Position numbers and translations under genes: made by a program. The notes under the pieces were generated by a model that saw only the letters and a list, made by a program, of their open reading frames with translations, was not told the DNA's origin and ran no database searches. DNA of 64,000 bases from Sinorhizobium arboris LMG 14919. Its GTDB lineage: Bacteria; Pseudomonadota; Alphaproteobacteria; Rhizobiales; Rhizobiaceae. Below are positions 25,123 through 34,621 of this stretch, piece by piece. Position 1 is the first letter of the stretch; every line of letters starts with the position of its first letter. The stretch covers positions 248,001 through 312,000 of the forward strand of contig NZ_ATYB01000009.1 of assembly GCF_000427465.1 (NCBI RefSeq), given 5' to 3'.

Positions 25123-27255
25123 TTACATGCTGAGAACCGCACAACCATAAGGTCCGAGAGCAAGTTCGCCGTCCACCGGTTTGCCCGAAAGGAGGTCCGT
25201 GCCAGCGGGGACGGAGCTCAACTCCACCGGCTCCGCCTCGCAATTCAGCAGGAAAAGCAGCTTTCTGTCTTCCGCCTCCCTCAGGACGACCTCCACGGCA
25301 GGCGGCAAGTCCGATACCAGAGGCTGGACATCCGCGCCGAGGACATGGTCCACCAAACCTTCGACCAAGGGCTCGGTCAGATAGGTTCCGACGTAGCAGG
25401 CGCGGCCTTTGCCGACCTTCCGGCTCGTCACCGCTGCCCTGCCGCTCGCGAAGCGATTCGACCAGTGCCCCAGAACCTCGACGTCGTCGTCGAGCGCGAG
25501 AAGCTCGTAAAGGTGTGCGGCCTCGTGCTCCCGGTTGCCCAGGGTGAAGCGGTGGCGCCGCGATGCCGAACTGGACGGCAGGCGCTTTGCCGGGTTGTGA
25601 AAGCCGAACTCGGTTCCATGGAGGCCGAACAGGCCGTCGGCGCCCGGCTCTGCCACCCGGCCGAACTCCTCGACCCGCACGCCGCAGAGCTTCGAAAGCC
25701 CCGGGCCGGGCGCGAGGTCCGTCGGTATGTGGTTGTTTTCATCGCGGGTGCCGGTCATTGCGCCGACGATCAGGGTTCCGCCATTGCGGACGAAGGCCTC
25801 GACCCTGTCGTTCCACTCCGGCTTCCACATCACCCAGTGCGGCACGTAGAGGACCTTGATCCGCGACAGATCGTCCTCGGGATGGATGAAACCGCAGGCG
25901 ATCCCTTTCGAATAGCAGTAGCGATGGAGCAGCATACCGTCTTCGAGAGGGCTCGGCATGCCCATCGGATAGGTCCTGTAGGCTTCCTGGTTGTCGAAGT
26001 CGGCTCCGGCGATCGCGACGTCCATGCGCACGGTGGTGGCGAGGAGGTCCTTCTTGATCCTGCCGATGTCCGCGGCGAACTGCTTTGCTTCCTGATAACG
26101 GCGGCGTGGCACATCGTCGTGGTCGATGATACCCATCCAGTAGATTTCCGCGCCGAAATGCGCCGGCCGCCAGCGGAAGAAGAGGAGACCGTCGGCTCCA
26201 CGCGCGACGGAACTCAGCGCCATCCGGCGCATCTCGCCGGGTTCGGGAGTCATGGTCGAAAAACCCGGCTGACTGCCGAAACCGGATGCCTGCTCAGGCA
26301 CGATGAAGTTGCCGGAATAGGCGCGGCAGACGTCGAGATGCAGCGCCTGGGTGGCGGGATGGCCGCCGGTGCGGCGCATCTCGTCGTAGAGCATCGGGTA
26401 AACGTCGAAGCCGAGAAAGTCGAGATCCTGACCGAACTGGCCGCGGAAGTCGATGTCTTCGAGCCGCCCGAGATTGTGGAAGATGAACCATTCGGGATTG
26501 GCCCTGCGCAGGATTTCGACCTGGTCATGCTGGAAGGCGGCTGTCGCATGGGCGAGGAAGCGATGGTAGTCCTGCATGTGCCCGGGCGCGACAAATCCCG
26601 GATTGTCCTTCCTAGGGATGGTGATCTGATCGAAACCGTCATAGGCAAGCGCCCAGAAGTTTCCGCCCCAGGTGAAGTTGAGCTTGTCGATCGTCTCATA
26701 CCGATCGTGGAGATAACGGCGGAACTCGCGCTCGCTCGCTTCGGAATAGGAGGTCGAGGCGGTAGTGTTCAACTCATTGTCGGTCTGCCAGCCGATGACG
26801 TTCGGGTTATCCGCATAATGGCGTGCCAAGGCCTCGGTGATGCGCCGGCTATGCATGCGGTAGACGGGGCTGTTGGTGTCCGCATGCTGGCGGGAGCCAT
26901 GCGTGGCGGTTCGTCCTCGTTCATCGACACGCAGCACTTCGGGATAAGCTGCGGTCAGCCACCGCGGCGGCGTTGCGGTTGGCGTGCAGAAGATGGTCTT
27001 CACGCCTTCCTCGGCGAGCACGCCTATGGCCCGGTCGAACAGCGAAAAGTCGAACACCCCTTCCCTCGGCTCCATCAGATGCCAGGCGAATTCGCCGAGG
27101 CGGACCACGTTGAAGCCGGCGGCGGCAATCCGCTCTGCATCGCCCAGCCAGTGGCTTTCATCGACATGCTCAGGATAATGCGGCACTCCGAGCAGGAAAT
27201 CGTCCAGGTTAAGGGTGCGCCAGACCGAGAGCGGCGCCGGAAGGGTACGCTTCAT
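25123..27255 (-). CDS. GH42 beta-galactosidase
   Basis: A 710-residue glycoside hydrolase family 42 enzyme. The TIM barrel begins LLGVPHYPEHVDESHWLGDA; the acid/base is Glu161 in GWQTDNELNT and the nucleophile Glu321 in FIVPEQASGFGSQPG. The trimerisation domain and the small C-terminal beta domain of the family are present, and the length is normal (about 650-710). No signal peptide, so it cleaves imported beta-galactosides in the cytoplasm. It starts 14 bases after the ATPase stop and is the last gene of the CUT1 operon under likely ROK control. Some GH42 enzymes prefer arabinosides or plant galactans; that cannot be decided here. Confidence 0.92.
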   Translation of the reverse strand: MKRTLPAPLSVWRTLNLDDFLLGVPHYPEHVDESHWLGDAERIAAAGFNVVRLGEFAWHLMEPREGVFDFSLFDRAIGVLAEEGVKTIFCTPTATPPRWLTAAYPEVLRVDERGRTATHGSRQHADTNSPVYRMHSRRITEALARHYADNPNVIGWQTDNELNTTASTSYSEASEREFRRYLHDRYETIDKLNFTWGGNFWALAYDGFDQITIPRKDNPGFVAPGHMQDYHRFLAHATAAFQHDQVEILRRANPEWFIFHNLGRLEDIDFRGQFGQDLDFLGFDVYPMLYDEMRRTGGHPATQALHLDVCRAYSGNFIVPEQASGFGSQPGFSTMTPEPGEMRRMALSSVARGADGLLFFRWRPAHFGAEIYWMGIIDHDDVPRRRYQEAKQFAADIGRIKKDLLATTVRMDVAIAGADFDNQEAYRTYPMGMPSPLEDGMLLHRYCYSKGIACGFIHPEDDLSRIKVLYVPHWVMWKPEWNDRVEAFVRNGGTLIVGAMTGTRDENNHIPTDLAPGPGLSKLCGVRVEEFGRVAEPGADGLFGLHGTEFGFHNPAKRLPSSSASRRHRFTLGNREHEAAHLYELLALDDDVEVLGHWSNRFASGRAAVTSRKVGKGRACYVGTYLTEPLVEGLVDHVLGADVQPLVSDLPPAVEVVLREAEDRKLLFLLNCEAEPVELSSVPAGTDLLSGKPVDGELALGPYGCAVLSM

Positions 27256-27269
27256 GATTTTGTCCTTGC

Positions 27270-28406
27270 TTAGATTTTCGCCACGGCCTTGGTAGGCGTG
27301 ATGGTGCTGCCGTCGGCGGCGAAGAGGTAGGCGTCGGCGGGATCGAAGCCAAGCGACACCGCGCTGCCGTTGTGAAAGGGCCTGATATCGGCGATCTGCA
27401 CGGTGAACACGTTGGTGCCGCTGTCCGATTCTTTGGTGACCAGCGGCCCCGCATCGACATAGACGATCGTCTCGCGGCCAAGATATTCCGTTAGCCTGAC
27501 CCTTCCCGTAAAGCGGATCCGCGCTGCCACATCATCGAGCCGGAGCCTCTCCGGTCGGATGCCGAGCGTGACGGCCTCACCGACGCTCACCTTTCCGACG
27601 AGAGCCTCAAACCCCACGTCGAGCCCGCCGGCGCAGACGACCCTGGCAGAGGATCCGCTGACTTTGCTCACCTGGCCGGCGACGAAATTCATGCGCGGGG
27701 CGCCGAGAAAGCCAGCGACGAACATGTTTTGCGGATTGTTATAGAGATCGAGCGGCGCTCCGACCTGTTCGATCCTGCCCCGGTTCAGGACGACGATCCG
27801 GCTCGCCATGGTCATCGCCTCGACCTGATCGTGCGTGACATAGATCATGGTCGATCCGAGCTCAGCATGAAGCGTGGACAGTTCGACTCGCATCTGCGTT
27901 CGCAGTGCCGCGTCCAGGTTGGACAGCGGTTCATCGAAGAGGAAGACGTCGGGCGACCGGGTGATCGCCCGCCCGATGGCGACGCGCTGACGCTGGCCGC
28001 CCGAGAGCTGCTTCGGCTTCTTTTCGAGCTGCTCCTCGAGCCTGAGAATTCGCGCGGCCCTCGCGACAGCCGCCTCGATCTCCGCCCTTGGCCGCTTCGC
28101 CATCCTGAGGCCGAACCCCATGTTTTCGGCGACCGTCATGTGCGGATAGAGCGCATAGGACTGGAACACCATCGCGATACCGCGGTCGCCGGGCTCGAGC
28201 CTGGTGACGTCCCGTCCGCTGATGCGGAGCGTTCCAGCGCTCGTGGTCTCAAGGCCTGCGATCGTCTTCAAGAGGGTCGACTTTCCACAGCCGGAGGGGC
28301 CGACCATCACCACGAACTCGCCCTCTTCGATGGTCAGGTTGACGTCCCTGAGCGCATGGTAGCCGCCATAGTGTTTCTCGATATTGATCAGTTCAACGCT
28401 CGTCAT
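27270..28406 (-). CDS. CUT1 sugar ABC transporter ATPase
   Basis: A 378-residue MalK/UgpC-like ATPase: Walker A GPSGCGKSTLLKTIAGLE, Q-loop VFQSYALYPHM, signature LSGGQRQRVAIGRA, Walker B VFLFDEPLSNLDA, switch YVTHDQVEAM, and the C-terminal regulatory TOBE domain. Fourth gene of the operon, followed by the GH42 beta-galactosidase. An upstream in-frame extension overlaps the permease and is rejected. Confidence 0.9.
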   Translation of the reverse strand: MTSVELINIEKHYGGYHALRDVNLTIEEGEFVVMVGPSGCGKSTLLKTIAGLETTSAGTLRISGRDVTRLEPGDRGIAMVFQSYALYPHMTVAENMGFGLRMAKRPRAEIEAAVARAARILRLEEQLEKKPKQLSGGQRQRVAIGRAITRSPDVFLFDEPLSNLDAALRTQMRVELSTLHAELGSTMIYVTHDQVEAMTMASRIVVLNRGRIEQVGAPLDLYNNPQNMFVAGFLGAPRMNFVAGQVSKVSGSSARVVCAGGLDVGFEALVGKVSVGEAVTLGIRPERLRLDDVAARIRFTGRVRLTEYLGRETIVYVDAGPLVTKESDSGTNVFTVQIADIRPFHNGSAVSLGFDPADAYLFAADGSTITPTKAVAKI

Positions 28407-28429
28407 GTGAAGGGTTCCTTGAAATCTGC

Positions 28430-29281
28430 TCAGCCCTTGACCGCACCAACCGTCAGGCCGGCGATGAAGTGGCGCTGCATGAGGAAGAACATCACCACCG
28501 GCGGGATCGCGACCAGGATCGTTGCCGCGGCCACCAGGTTCCATGCGGACACCCACTCGCCGCGCAGATTGTTCAGCCCCGCGGTCACCGGTTTGACCGC
28601 GTCGCTCTGGGTCAGCACGATCGCCCAGAAATAATCGTTCCAGACGAAGGTGAAGGTGAGGATCGCGAGCGCCGCAAGCGCCGGCCTAACCAACGGAAGC
28701 ACCACATGCCGGAGCGTCTGCCACGGCGATGCGCCTTCCGCCCGGGCCGCCTGGAAGAGCTCATCGGGCAAGGCGGCAATGAAGTTGCGCATGAAGAGCG
28801 TGGCAAAGCCCGTCTGGAAGGCAATGTGAAAGACGATCAGCGCGTAGTAGGTGTCGTAGAGCCCGATCGACACCATGAGGTCGCGGACCGGGATCATCAT
28901 GATCTGGGCCGGAAGGAAGTTGCCGCCGACGAACAGCGCGAACATCAGGTTCGCCCCGCGGAACCGATACCGCGACAGGACATAGCCGGTGAGCGTCGAC
29001 AGAACGAGCACGCCGACGACGGAGGGCAGCGTCACGATCAGGCTATTGAGGAAGTATCGCGCCATGGCGGTCTGCGTGAAGACCGCCGTGTAGTTTTCGA
29101 TGAAATTGAAACTCTTCGGCCAACCCCAATAATTGCCCGCCATCACCTCCTCGAACGACCTGAGCGACGTGGCCATGACCGCCATTAGCGGCACGAGCCA
29201 AAGGGCGAGGATCAGTACCACCATGGACGCATATGCGAACCGCCGGATCGGCGCGTCTTCGGCAAGCGGTCTCGGATACAT
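28430..29281 (-). CDS. CUT1 sugar ABC permease (MalG type)
   Basis: A 283-residue membrane protein with six predicted helices (first ASMVVLILALWLVPLMAVMA) and an EAA-type loop RAEGASPWQTLRHVVLP. The ATG overlaps the stop of the upstream permease by one base (TGATG). It pairs with that permease to form the channel. Confidence 0.88.
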   Translation of the reverse strand: MYPRPLAEDAPIRRFAYASMVVLILALWLVPLMAVMATSLRSFEEVMAGNYWGWPKSFNFIENYTAVFTQTAMARYFLNSLIVTLPSVVGVLVLSTLTGYVLSRYRFRGANLMFALFVGGNFLPAQIMMIPVRDLMVSIGLYDTYYALIVFHIAFQTGFATLFMRNFIAALPDELFQAARAEGASPWQTLRHVVLPLVRPALAALAILTFTFVWNDYFWAIVLTQSDAVKPVTAGLNNLRGEWVSAWNLVAAATILVAIPPVVMFFLMQRHFIAGLTVGAVKG

Positions 29282-30165
29282 CAGACGCCCTCCCGTTCGG
29301 GCTTGAGAAGGGTGCGCAGGTACCAGGCAATGAAGGCTGCCATGATCACGAAGAGCACGGTGGCGATCGCGGCTCCGTAACCGAAGCGGTAGGAGAAGAT
29401 CGATTGCTCGTACATCTGGTAGGCAAGGACCGTCGAGGAGCCGAAGGGGCCGCCGGAGGTCATCACCGCCACCATGTCAAAGGACCGGAGCGCGCCGATG
29501 ACCGTCACTGCTAGAGCAATGAAGCTGACTTCGCGCAATTGCGGCAGGATCACGTGGATCAGCATGGGCCATCCGCGCGCGCCATCGACCCGTCCCGCCC
29601 CAATGAGGTCTTCGTTCAAGTTGTTGAGGCCCGCCAGGAAGAGCACGAGACAGAAGGCGACCTGCGGCCAGAGCGCCGCCACGACGACCGCGAAGGTGAC
29701 GAGATGCTCGTCCGAAAGCAGCGCCGGGGCGGTCGCTCCGAAGTAGCTGAAGATGAGCGACAGCAGGCCGAAGGTGGGATCATAGACCCAGGTGAAGACT
29801 ACGCCGACCGTGACGGACGCGAGAACCAGCGGCACGAAGAACAGCGACTTCATGATCCGCATGCCGCGGATGGGTTGATTGAGCAGCAGCGCCAGCGCCA
29901 GGCCCAGCGGCGGCGCAAGCATGAACATGGCAAGCCAGATCAGGTTGTTCTTGAGCGACACGTGGAACTGCGGATCGTTCAGCAACTGCGCATAGTTCGC
30001 CAGCCCCACCCATTGTTTTGCTCCGACGCCGTCCCAGTCGAAGAAGGAAACCCAGATGGTCTGCGCGGATGCCAGGATGATCACCACCCCGAACAGCAAG
30101 GCTCCGGGCATGATGAAGAGGGTCGGGGCTATCCAATGCCGATGGTTTCGCCAGAAGGTAGACAT
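29281..30165 (-). CDS. CUT1 sugar ABC permease (MalF/UgpA type)
   Basis: A 294-residue permease beginning with PTLFIMPGALLFGVVIILAS, with the FVPLVLASVTVGVVFTWVYD segment and EAA-type loop GAGRVDGARGWPMLIHVILP. Second gene of the operon, separated from the binding-protein gene by 127 bases that hold two hairpins. Confidence 0.88.
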   Translation of the reverse strand: MSTFWRNHRHWIAPTLFIMPGALLFGVVIILASAQTIWVSFFDWDGVGAKQWVGLANYAQLLNDPQFHVSLKNNLIWLAMFMLAPPLGLALALLLNQPIRGMRIMKSLFFVPLVLASVTVGVVFTWVYDPTFGLLSLIFSYFGATAPALLSDEHLVTFAVVVAALWPQVAFCLVLFLAGLNNLNEDLIGAGRVDGARGWPMLIHVILPQLREVSFIALAVTVIGALRSFDMVAVMTSGGPFGSSTVLAYQMYEQSIFSYRFGYGAAIATVLFVIMAAFIAWYLRTLLKPEREGV

Positions 30166-30193
30166 TCAAGATCCACTCACGAAGGCTTCGAAA

Positions 30194-30247
30194 GCCGGCC
30201 TCACCGGCCGACAGCAGGCAGGGCTACAGGTCTCACTGCAGCCCTGC
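30194..30247. promoter_or_regulatory. two intercistronic stem-loops after the binding-protein gene
   Basis: Two perfect hairpins: GCCGG/CCGGC with a five-base loop (30194-30208) and GCAGGGCT/AGCCCTGC with a 14-base loop (30218-30225 and 30240-30247). They lie between binding-protein and permease genes, without a U-tract, and probably set relative mRNA levels. Confidence 0.6.
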
Positions 30248-30292
30248 ACTGTTGCGGTCCGCTCCTGGGAGAGGAGAGCGGTCGCGCGAGGT

Positions 30293-31573
30293 TCAGGCCT
30301 TGAAGATGCGCTTGCGCGTCGCTTCGAGGCGCTCGAGGATCTGGTCGCGCCGGTCAGGCTTGGCCATGAACTCCTGGAAGCCTTTCAGGCCTTCTTGCGC
30401 CATGTCGGGGTCGGTGTCGCGGTCGTAGTATTGAGCCGAGCCTTCGACGGTCTTCAGGGACTCGACCGCCGCATTGACGAGCGGGTCCTTGCTCGGCGGG
30501 CAGTCATTGCGCGGCGGCACCGCGCTTTCGGTCTCGAGGAATGCTGAGAGGTTGTCCGGCTGGTAGAAGAAGGCCAGGAAATCGCGGGCGTTTTCCTTGT
30601 TCTTGGCGTTTTTCGGAACATGGATCGAATTCAGCGCGAAATCCTCGTAACGCGCCGTGCCCTGGACGATCTCGGGGAACGGTGCGAATGCGATCTGGTC
30701 CTGCTGGTCTTCCGGGAAGCCGTATTTGACGAAGCCTGCGAGATCCATCATGGCGGCCTTCTTCTGGGCAAGCGCGGCGGCCGCCTGTTCCCAGCCGAAG
30801 GATGTTCCGTTCGGGCTGAACAGCCCGGCATTGATCAGCTCCGCCCACTTGTCGAAGACCGGTAGCATCGCGGGGTCGGTGTAGGACATCTTGCCGTCCA
30901 TCAGCGCCATATGCTTGTCGAGGCCGCTGATGCGCAGGTTCATGTGATCGAACCAGCCGGCCGCGGGCCACATTTCCTTGGTCCCCATGCTGACGGGGAT
31001 CATGCCCGCCGACTTCGCCTGCTCACCGAGCGAAAGCAGCTCTTCCATGGTCTTGGGCGGCGTCCAGCCCTTCTCGGCGAAGACGTCCTTGCGGTAGAAG
31101 AGCCCCCAGAGCAGGCCGCCGAGTGGCAAACCATACTGTTTCCCATCGACCGTGACGGCGCCCGCGGCCGGGCCAAGCACGTTTCTGTAGTTCTCGCGCT
31201 CGAACAGGTCGGAGATGTCGTCGAAAAGCTCGCGCTTGACGAAAGCCTTCATGCGGTTGCCCGAGAACCAGAAGCAGATGTCCGGCGCTCCGACGACGAG
31301 GTAGCTGCGGATGGCGGTCTTGTGCGCCTCGTGATCCATGTTGTTGATGGCCACCTTGACGCCGCTCTCCTTCTCATACGCGCTCGCGATCCGCTGAAGC
31401 ACCTCACGCTGCGAGGCGTTGCCGATGTTGGAGATGATCGTCAGTTCCTTGCTCTGCGCGAAGGCCGGAGCGCCGAGCGTCATTCCCGCGAGCGCAGTGC
31501 CCGCACCGATCAGGAACTGCCGACGCGACGCCGCGGCGCGAGTGACAAGCTTGACGATGTCGTTGGATGCCAT
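30293..31573 (-). CDS. CUT1 sugar-binding protein with Tat-like signal
   Basis: A 426-residue solute-binding protein. The N-terminus carries ASRRQFLIGAGTALAG, a twin-arginine-type motif (SRRQFL) followed by a hydrophobic stretch and a cleavage site near AFAQ, so export by the Tat route is likely. The mature part starts KELTIISNIGNASQREV; VAGAPDICFWFSGN-like and PLGGLLWGLFYRKDVF regions fit the SBP_bac_1 family. A GGGAGGATATGGA leader precedes the ATG. First gene of the operon (permeases, ATPase, GH42), divergent from the ROK regulator. Confidence 0.88.
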   Translation of the reverse strand: MASNDIVKLVTRAAASRRQFLIGAGTALAGMTLGAPAFAQSKELTIISNIGNASQREVLQRIASAYEKESGVKVAINNMDHEAHKTAIRSYLVVGAPDICFWFSGNRMKAFVKRELFDDISDLFERENYRNVLGPAAGAVTVDGKQYGLPLGGLLWGLFYRKDVFAEKGWTPPKTMEELLSLGEQAKSAGMIPVSMGTKEMWPAAGWFDHMNLRISGLDKHMALMDGKMSYTDPAMLPVFDKWAELINAGLFSPNGTSFGWEQAAAALAQKKAAMMDLAGFVKYGFPEDQQDQIAFAPFPEIVQGTARYEDFALNSIHVPKNAKNKENARDFLAFFYQPDNLSAFLETESAVPPRNDCPPSKDPLVNAAVESLKTVEGSAQYYDRDTDPDMAQEGLKGFQEFMAKPDRRDQILERLEATRKRIFKA

Positions 31574-31738
31574 TCCATATCCTCCCAGGACAAAGCTCCG
31601 CCACGCCCTGACGAGCAGCGCCTGGGCCTCTTGGAAATAAATTTTGCGATCGTGCGGAGTCCGGGGAAATTGGCTTTCCGCGCACTCCTCCTCATTGCCA
31701 ACGGAGAAAAGCTAGCCTACCTTCGGATCAGGCACAAG

Positions 31739-31763
31739 AGTTAATTTAAGAAATAAACTAACT
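31739..31763. promoter_or_regulatory. inverted-repeat operator for the ROK regulator
   Basis: AGTTAATTTA, five bases AGAAA, TAAACTAACT: ten-base arms matching at nine positions. It is AT-rich in a GC-rich background, 12 bases before the regulator's start and about 165 bases before the divergent sugar operon. Its length and AT-rich symmetry resemble NagC/Mlc-type sites. The operator role is inferred from position and symmetry. Confidence 0.6.
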
Positions 31764-31775
31764 GGGAGATGCAGG

Positions 31776-32930
31776 TTGAAAGGGAATGCGAGCACATCGC
31801 GCGCGCTGAACAGGCGCCTGATCTTGAATCTGCTGCGCAACCGCGGACCCATATCGAGAGCCGAACTCGCTTCGGTGACGGGTCTCAGTCCCGCAGCCGT
31901 CACGTTCGTCGTCACGGAACTGATGGACGAGGCGCTGGTGGTGGAACGGGAGGCGGTCGCGAGCTCAAACGGTCGCCGACCCATACCGGTGGATATCAAC
32001 TACGAGGCCCATCTGGCATTAGGCTTCAAGCTCAACCGCAGCAGCATCGACTGCGTGCTCACCGACCTGGCCACCTCACCGCTTGCCACGCTGCAGTCAT
32101 CCGTTACCGACACCAGCCCGCAGGGCATGATCGAGGCAATCCGGGAAGCCATCCCGCGGCTCCTGGCGCAGGCCAGGCGTGACGAGAAGGACATCATGGG
32201 GATCGGCGTATCGATCCCAGGCGAAGTGGACCCGGGGAACGGCGTCTGCCTCCAGAGCCCGCGTTTCGGCTGGCGTGATCTTCCCTTCGCGGAAATGCTG
32301 GCCGAGCGAGTGCACGCCCCGGTCTGGATAGACGACGACGTCAACGCCTTCGCGATCGCGCAGAAGCTGTTTGGCGCCGGCCGCAACCACCGCAATTTCG
32401 CGGCACTCGCAATCGGCGCGGGGATCGGCTGCTCCCTGGTGCTGAATGGCGATATCTACCACGGAAGCAACAGCGCGGCCGGCAAGCTCGGGCACATCAC
32501 CTCCGTGCCCGGCGGGGAACTCTGCGAATGCGGCCGGCGCGGATGTCTCATGGCGCATGCCGCCGAGCCATACATGATTGCCGAATGGGGGCGCAGGAGG
32601 GGTGCCGAGCCAACAAGAGACGACTTCGTCGCCTCCGCCGCCGCCGGCGACGAAGACGCCTTGGAGATTCTGGAAAAAGCGGGATCACGCATCGGCAGAC
32701 ACCTGGCGGACCTGGTGAATCTGTTTGATCCCGAACTGATCGTCGTTGGAGGCGAAGCCGTCCAGTTCGGCGACGCCCTCCTCGACCCCCTCAAGCAATC
32801 AATGGAACAGTTCCTGTTCTTCGCCAAACCCGAGATACAGACGGACTGGGTGCCGAGTTCCTGGGCGAGAGGCGCCGCAGCCCTGGCGACACAAGGCATA
32901 TTCGATTTCGAGCGCCTGCCCAGCGGGTGA
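31776..32930 (+). CDS. ROK-family transcriptional regulator
   Basis: A 384-residue NagC/XylR-type repressor. The winged helix-turn-helix lies in residues 10-70 (LNRRLILNLLRNRGPISRAE, then LSPAAVTFVVTELMDE). The ROK sugar-kinase-like domain follows, with the zinc motif GELCECGRRGCLM and GAGIGCSLVLNG. It starts at a TTG with GGGAG upstream. It diverges from the CUT1/GH42 operon and very probably represses it until the sugar or its phosphate binds. The operator-like palindrome just before its start suggests autoregulation. Confidence 0.87.
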   Translation: MKGNASTSRALNRRLILNLLRNRGPISRAELASVTGLSPAAVTFVVTELMDEALVVEREAVASSNGRRPIPVDINYEAHLALGFKLNRSSIDCVLTDLATSPLATLQSSVTDTSPQGMIEAIREAIPRLLAQARRDEKDIMGIGVSIPGEVDPGNGVCLQSPRFGWRDLPFAEMLAERVHAPVWIDDDVNAFAIAQKLFGAGRNHRNFAALAIGAGIGCSLVLNGDIYHGSNSAAGKLGHITSVPGGELCECGRRGCLMAHAAEPYMIAEWGRRRGAEPTRDDFVASAAAGDEDALEILEKAGSRIGRHLADLVNLFDPELIVVGGEAVQFGDALLDPLKQSMEQFLFFAKPEIQTDWVPSSWARGAAALATQGIFDFERLPSG

Positions 32931-33238
32931 TCGGTCAAGGCAAAAGCTGTTCTTCGCGTGCGGGTTTTGATGGGAGTAGAACCAGAGAGCGTCTGGCGCA
33001 GTTAAAGGGATCTGAACCGGCGACGCCAATCCCTGGAACCACCAGCTCCCGTGATTTCGGATCCCCTCAAGCGATGTGAGCGTTGCAGATCGCCAGCGTG
33101 CTCGGGATTCTGGCGGGTATCTGTCCGGCGTTGACGAGGCCGGCCTTGCGTCAATCTGGAATGCTGCTCATCACGGCCATTGTTGCGTTCTTGAAGTCCG
33201 CTATTTTGCGCAAAACATCCGAACGCTCAGGAGGACTC

Positions 33239-33589
33239 ATGACGAAGCATCGCATCTATTCGGTCAGCGTCGCGAGCGTCTATCCGCATTATGTCGCCAA
33301 GGCGGAGAAGAAGGGGCGCACGAAGGCAGAGGTCGATGAAATCATCTGCTGGCTGACGGGACACAGCCAGCAGACCCTCGAAGATCAGTTGGCAAGGGGC
33401 ACCACCTTCGAGAATTTCTTTGCGCAAGCGCCTCGGATGAATCCCTCTCGGTCGTTGATTACAGGAGTGATCTGCGGCGTCCGTGTGGAAGAAATCCAGG
33501 AAACGACGATGCGGGAAATCCGCTACCTGGACAAGCTGATCGACGAACTCGCAAAGGGCAAAGCGATGGAGAAAATCCTGCGAAATTAG
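33239..33589 (+). CDS. DUF2200 family protein
   Basis: A 116-residue cytoplasmic protein with the family phrases [55 protein letters not shown] and [15 protein letters not shown]. The ATG has an AGGAGG site five bases upstream; an upstream extension of about 50 residues lacks family similarity and is rejected. DUF2200 proteins are widespread and uncharacterised. The gene stands alone between regulators; its upstream 300 bases hold nothing else convincing. Confidence 0.8.
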   Translation: MTKHRIYSVSVASVYPHYVAKAEKKGRTKAEVDEIICWLTGHSQQTLEDQLARGTTFENFFAQAPRMNPSRSLITGVICGVRVEEIQETTMREIRYLDKLIDELAKGKAMEKILRN

Positions 33590-33670
33590 CGGCCGGGTTG
33601 GGCGCTTTCGCTCCTCCAGCATCGGCGGGCCCCGAATTGTGCTTTCCCGCCCGATAGATAATATCGCAGC

Positions 33671-34591
33671 ATGGTAACGGATCTCAATTTAAACCTGCTG
33701 CGATCGTTCTTTATGATCGCCGAAGAGCGAAGCCTGACGCGCGCCGCCGCCCGGCTCAACATGAGTCAGCCCTCGGTCAGCCAGGCACTCCAGCGGCTGG
33801 AGGAGCAACTGGGCTGCCAGCTTGTTCTGCGCGACAGCCGAAAGTTCGAACTTACGGCGCGGGGGCAGAAGATCTATGAGGAATGCGGCGAGATCTTTCG
33901 TTCCGTCGAGCGCATAGGTCAGCTCACACAGGAGCGAATCGTCGAGGAATTCGGCGAGGTTCGGATCCAGATCATCTCCAATCTCGAATCACCGCTCATC
34001 AACGAGGCCCTGCGGCTCTATCACCAGCGCTATCCCTCGGTGACCTGGGTGGTCGAGGTGCAGAACAGCCAGGACACGATCAAGCGCATACAGACGGAAA
34101 AAGGAGGCATCGGCTTCTGCCTGCTGTCCCGCCCCGTCTTCAGCTTGAACTGCGAGCTGATGTTCCGCGAGGAGTTCAGCGTCTATTGCGGAGCGGAGCA
34201 CCCCTTTTTCGGTCGCAAGGAGGTGGAAAAGCGGGAGCTGCGACAGGAGTCCTTCGTCTCCTTCACCTGCGCAACCGAAGGCATGGGTCTCGAACCCATG
34301 GCGGTCCTCAGCCAAAGCCTCGGGCTCGGCGAGCGCATCAGCGGACAGAGCCCCAACCTCGAGGAAGTCCGACGAATGATCGTCGCCGGCCTGGGGATCG
34401 GCATTCTTCCCCTGACGGCGGTTCACGACGAAGTGGCGAACGGCCTTCTTTGGCCGCTGGAGATCAAGGGATACCCGCTTGGCGCGGACGTCTTCCTCGT
34501 CACGCACCCGGAGGGCGCCTACTCCAGAGCCGAGCGGAATTTCCTCGATCTGGTTCTGGAATTACGTACCCTCTATCCCGACATGCATTGA
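33671..34591 (+). CDS. LysR-family transcriptional regulator
   Basis: A 306-residue LysR-type regulator. The N-terminal helix-turn-helix spans about residues 5-65 (LNLLRSFFMIAEERSLTRAA, RLNMSQPSVSQALQRLEEQL). The periplasmic-binding-like effector domain follows from about 90. It is convergent with the TRAP/amidase operon end rather than divergent from its promoter, so the link to that operon is plausible but unproven. The ribosome-binding site is weak. The effector is unknown. Confidence 0.87.
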   Translation: MVTDLNLNLLRSFFMIAEERSLTRAAARLNMSQPSVSQALQRLEEQLGCQLVLRDSRKFELTARGQKIYEECGEIFRSVERIGQLTQERIVEEFGEVRIQIISNLESPLINEALRLYHQRYPSVTWVVEVQNSQDTIKRIQTEKGGIGFCLLSRPVFSLNCELMFREEFSVYCGAEHPFFGRKEVEKRELRQESFVSFTCATEGMGLEPMAVLSQSLGLGERISGQSPNLEEVRRMIVAGLGIGILPLTAVHDEVANGLLWPLEIKGYPLGADVFLVTHPEGAYSRAERNFLDLVLELRTLYPDMH

Positions 34592-34621
34592 GGCGCCTCT
34601 CCGCACGCTCGACTCTTGAGA

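Noticed and set aside
24769..27273. 834-codon open frame opposite the GH42 gene
   Set aside because: Antisense shadow of a clear beta-galactosidase with both catalytic Glu residues; no domain in the reverse translation.
32995..33060. tRNA-like string (GGTTCAGATCC, minus strand) ending near GCGCCA
   Set aside because: No anticodon arm or acceptor pairing could be built around it; at most a decayed fragment.
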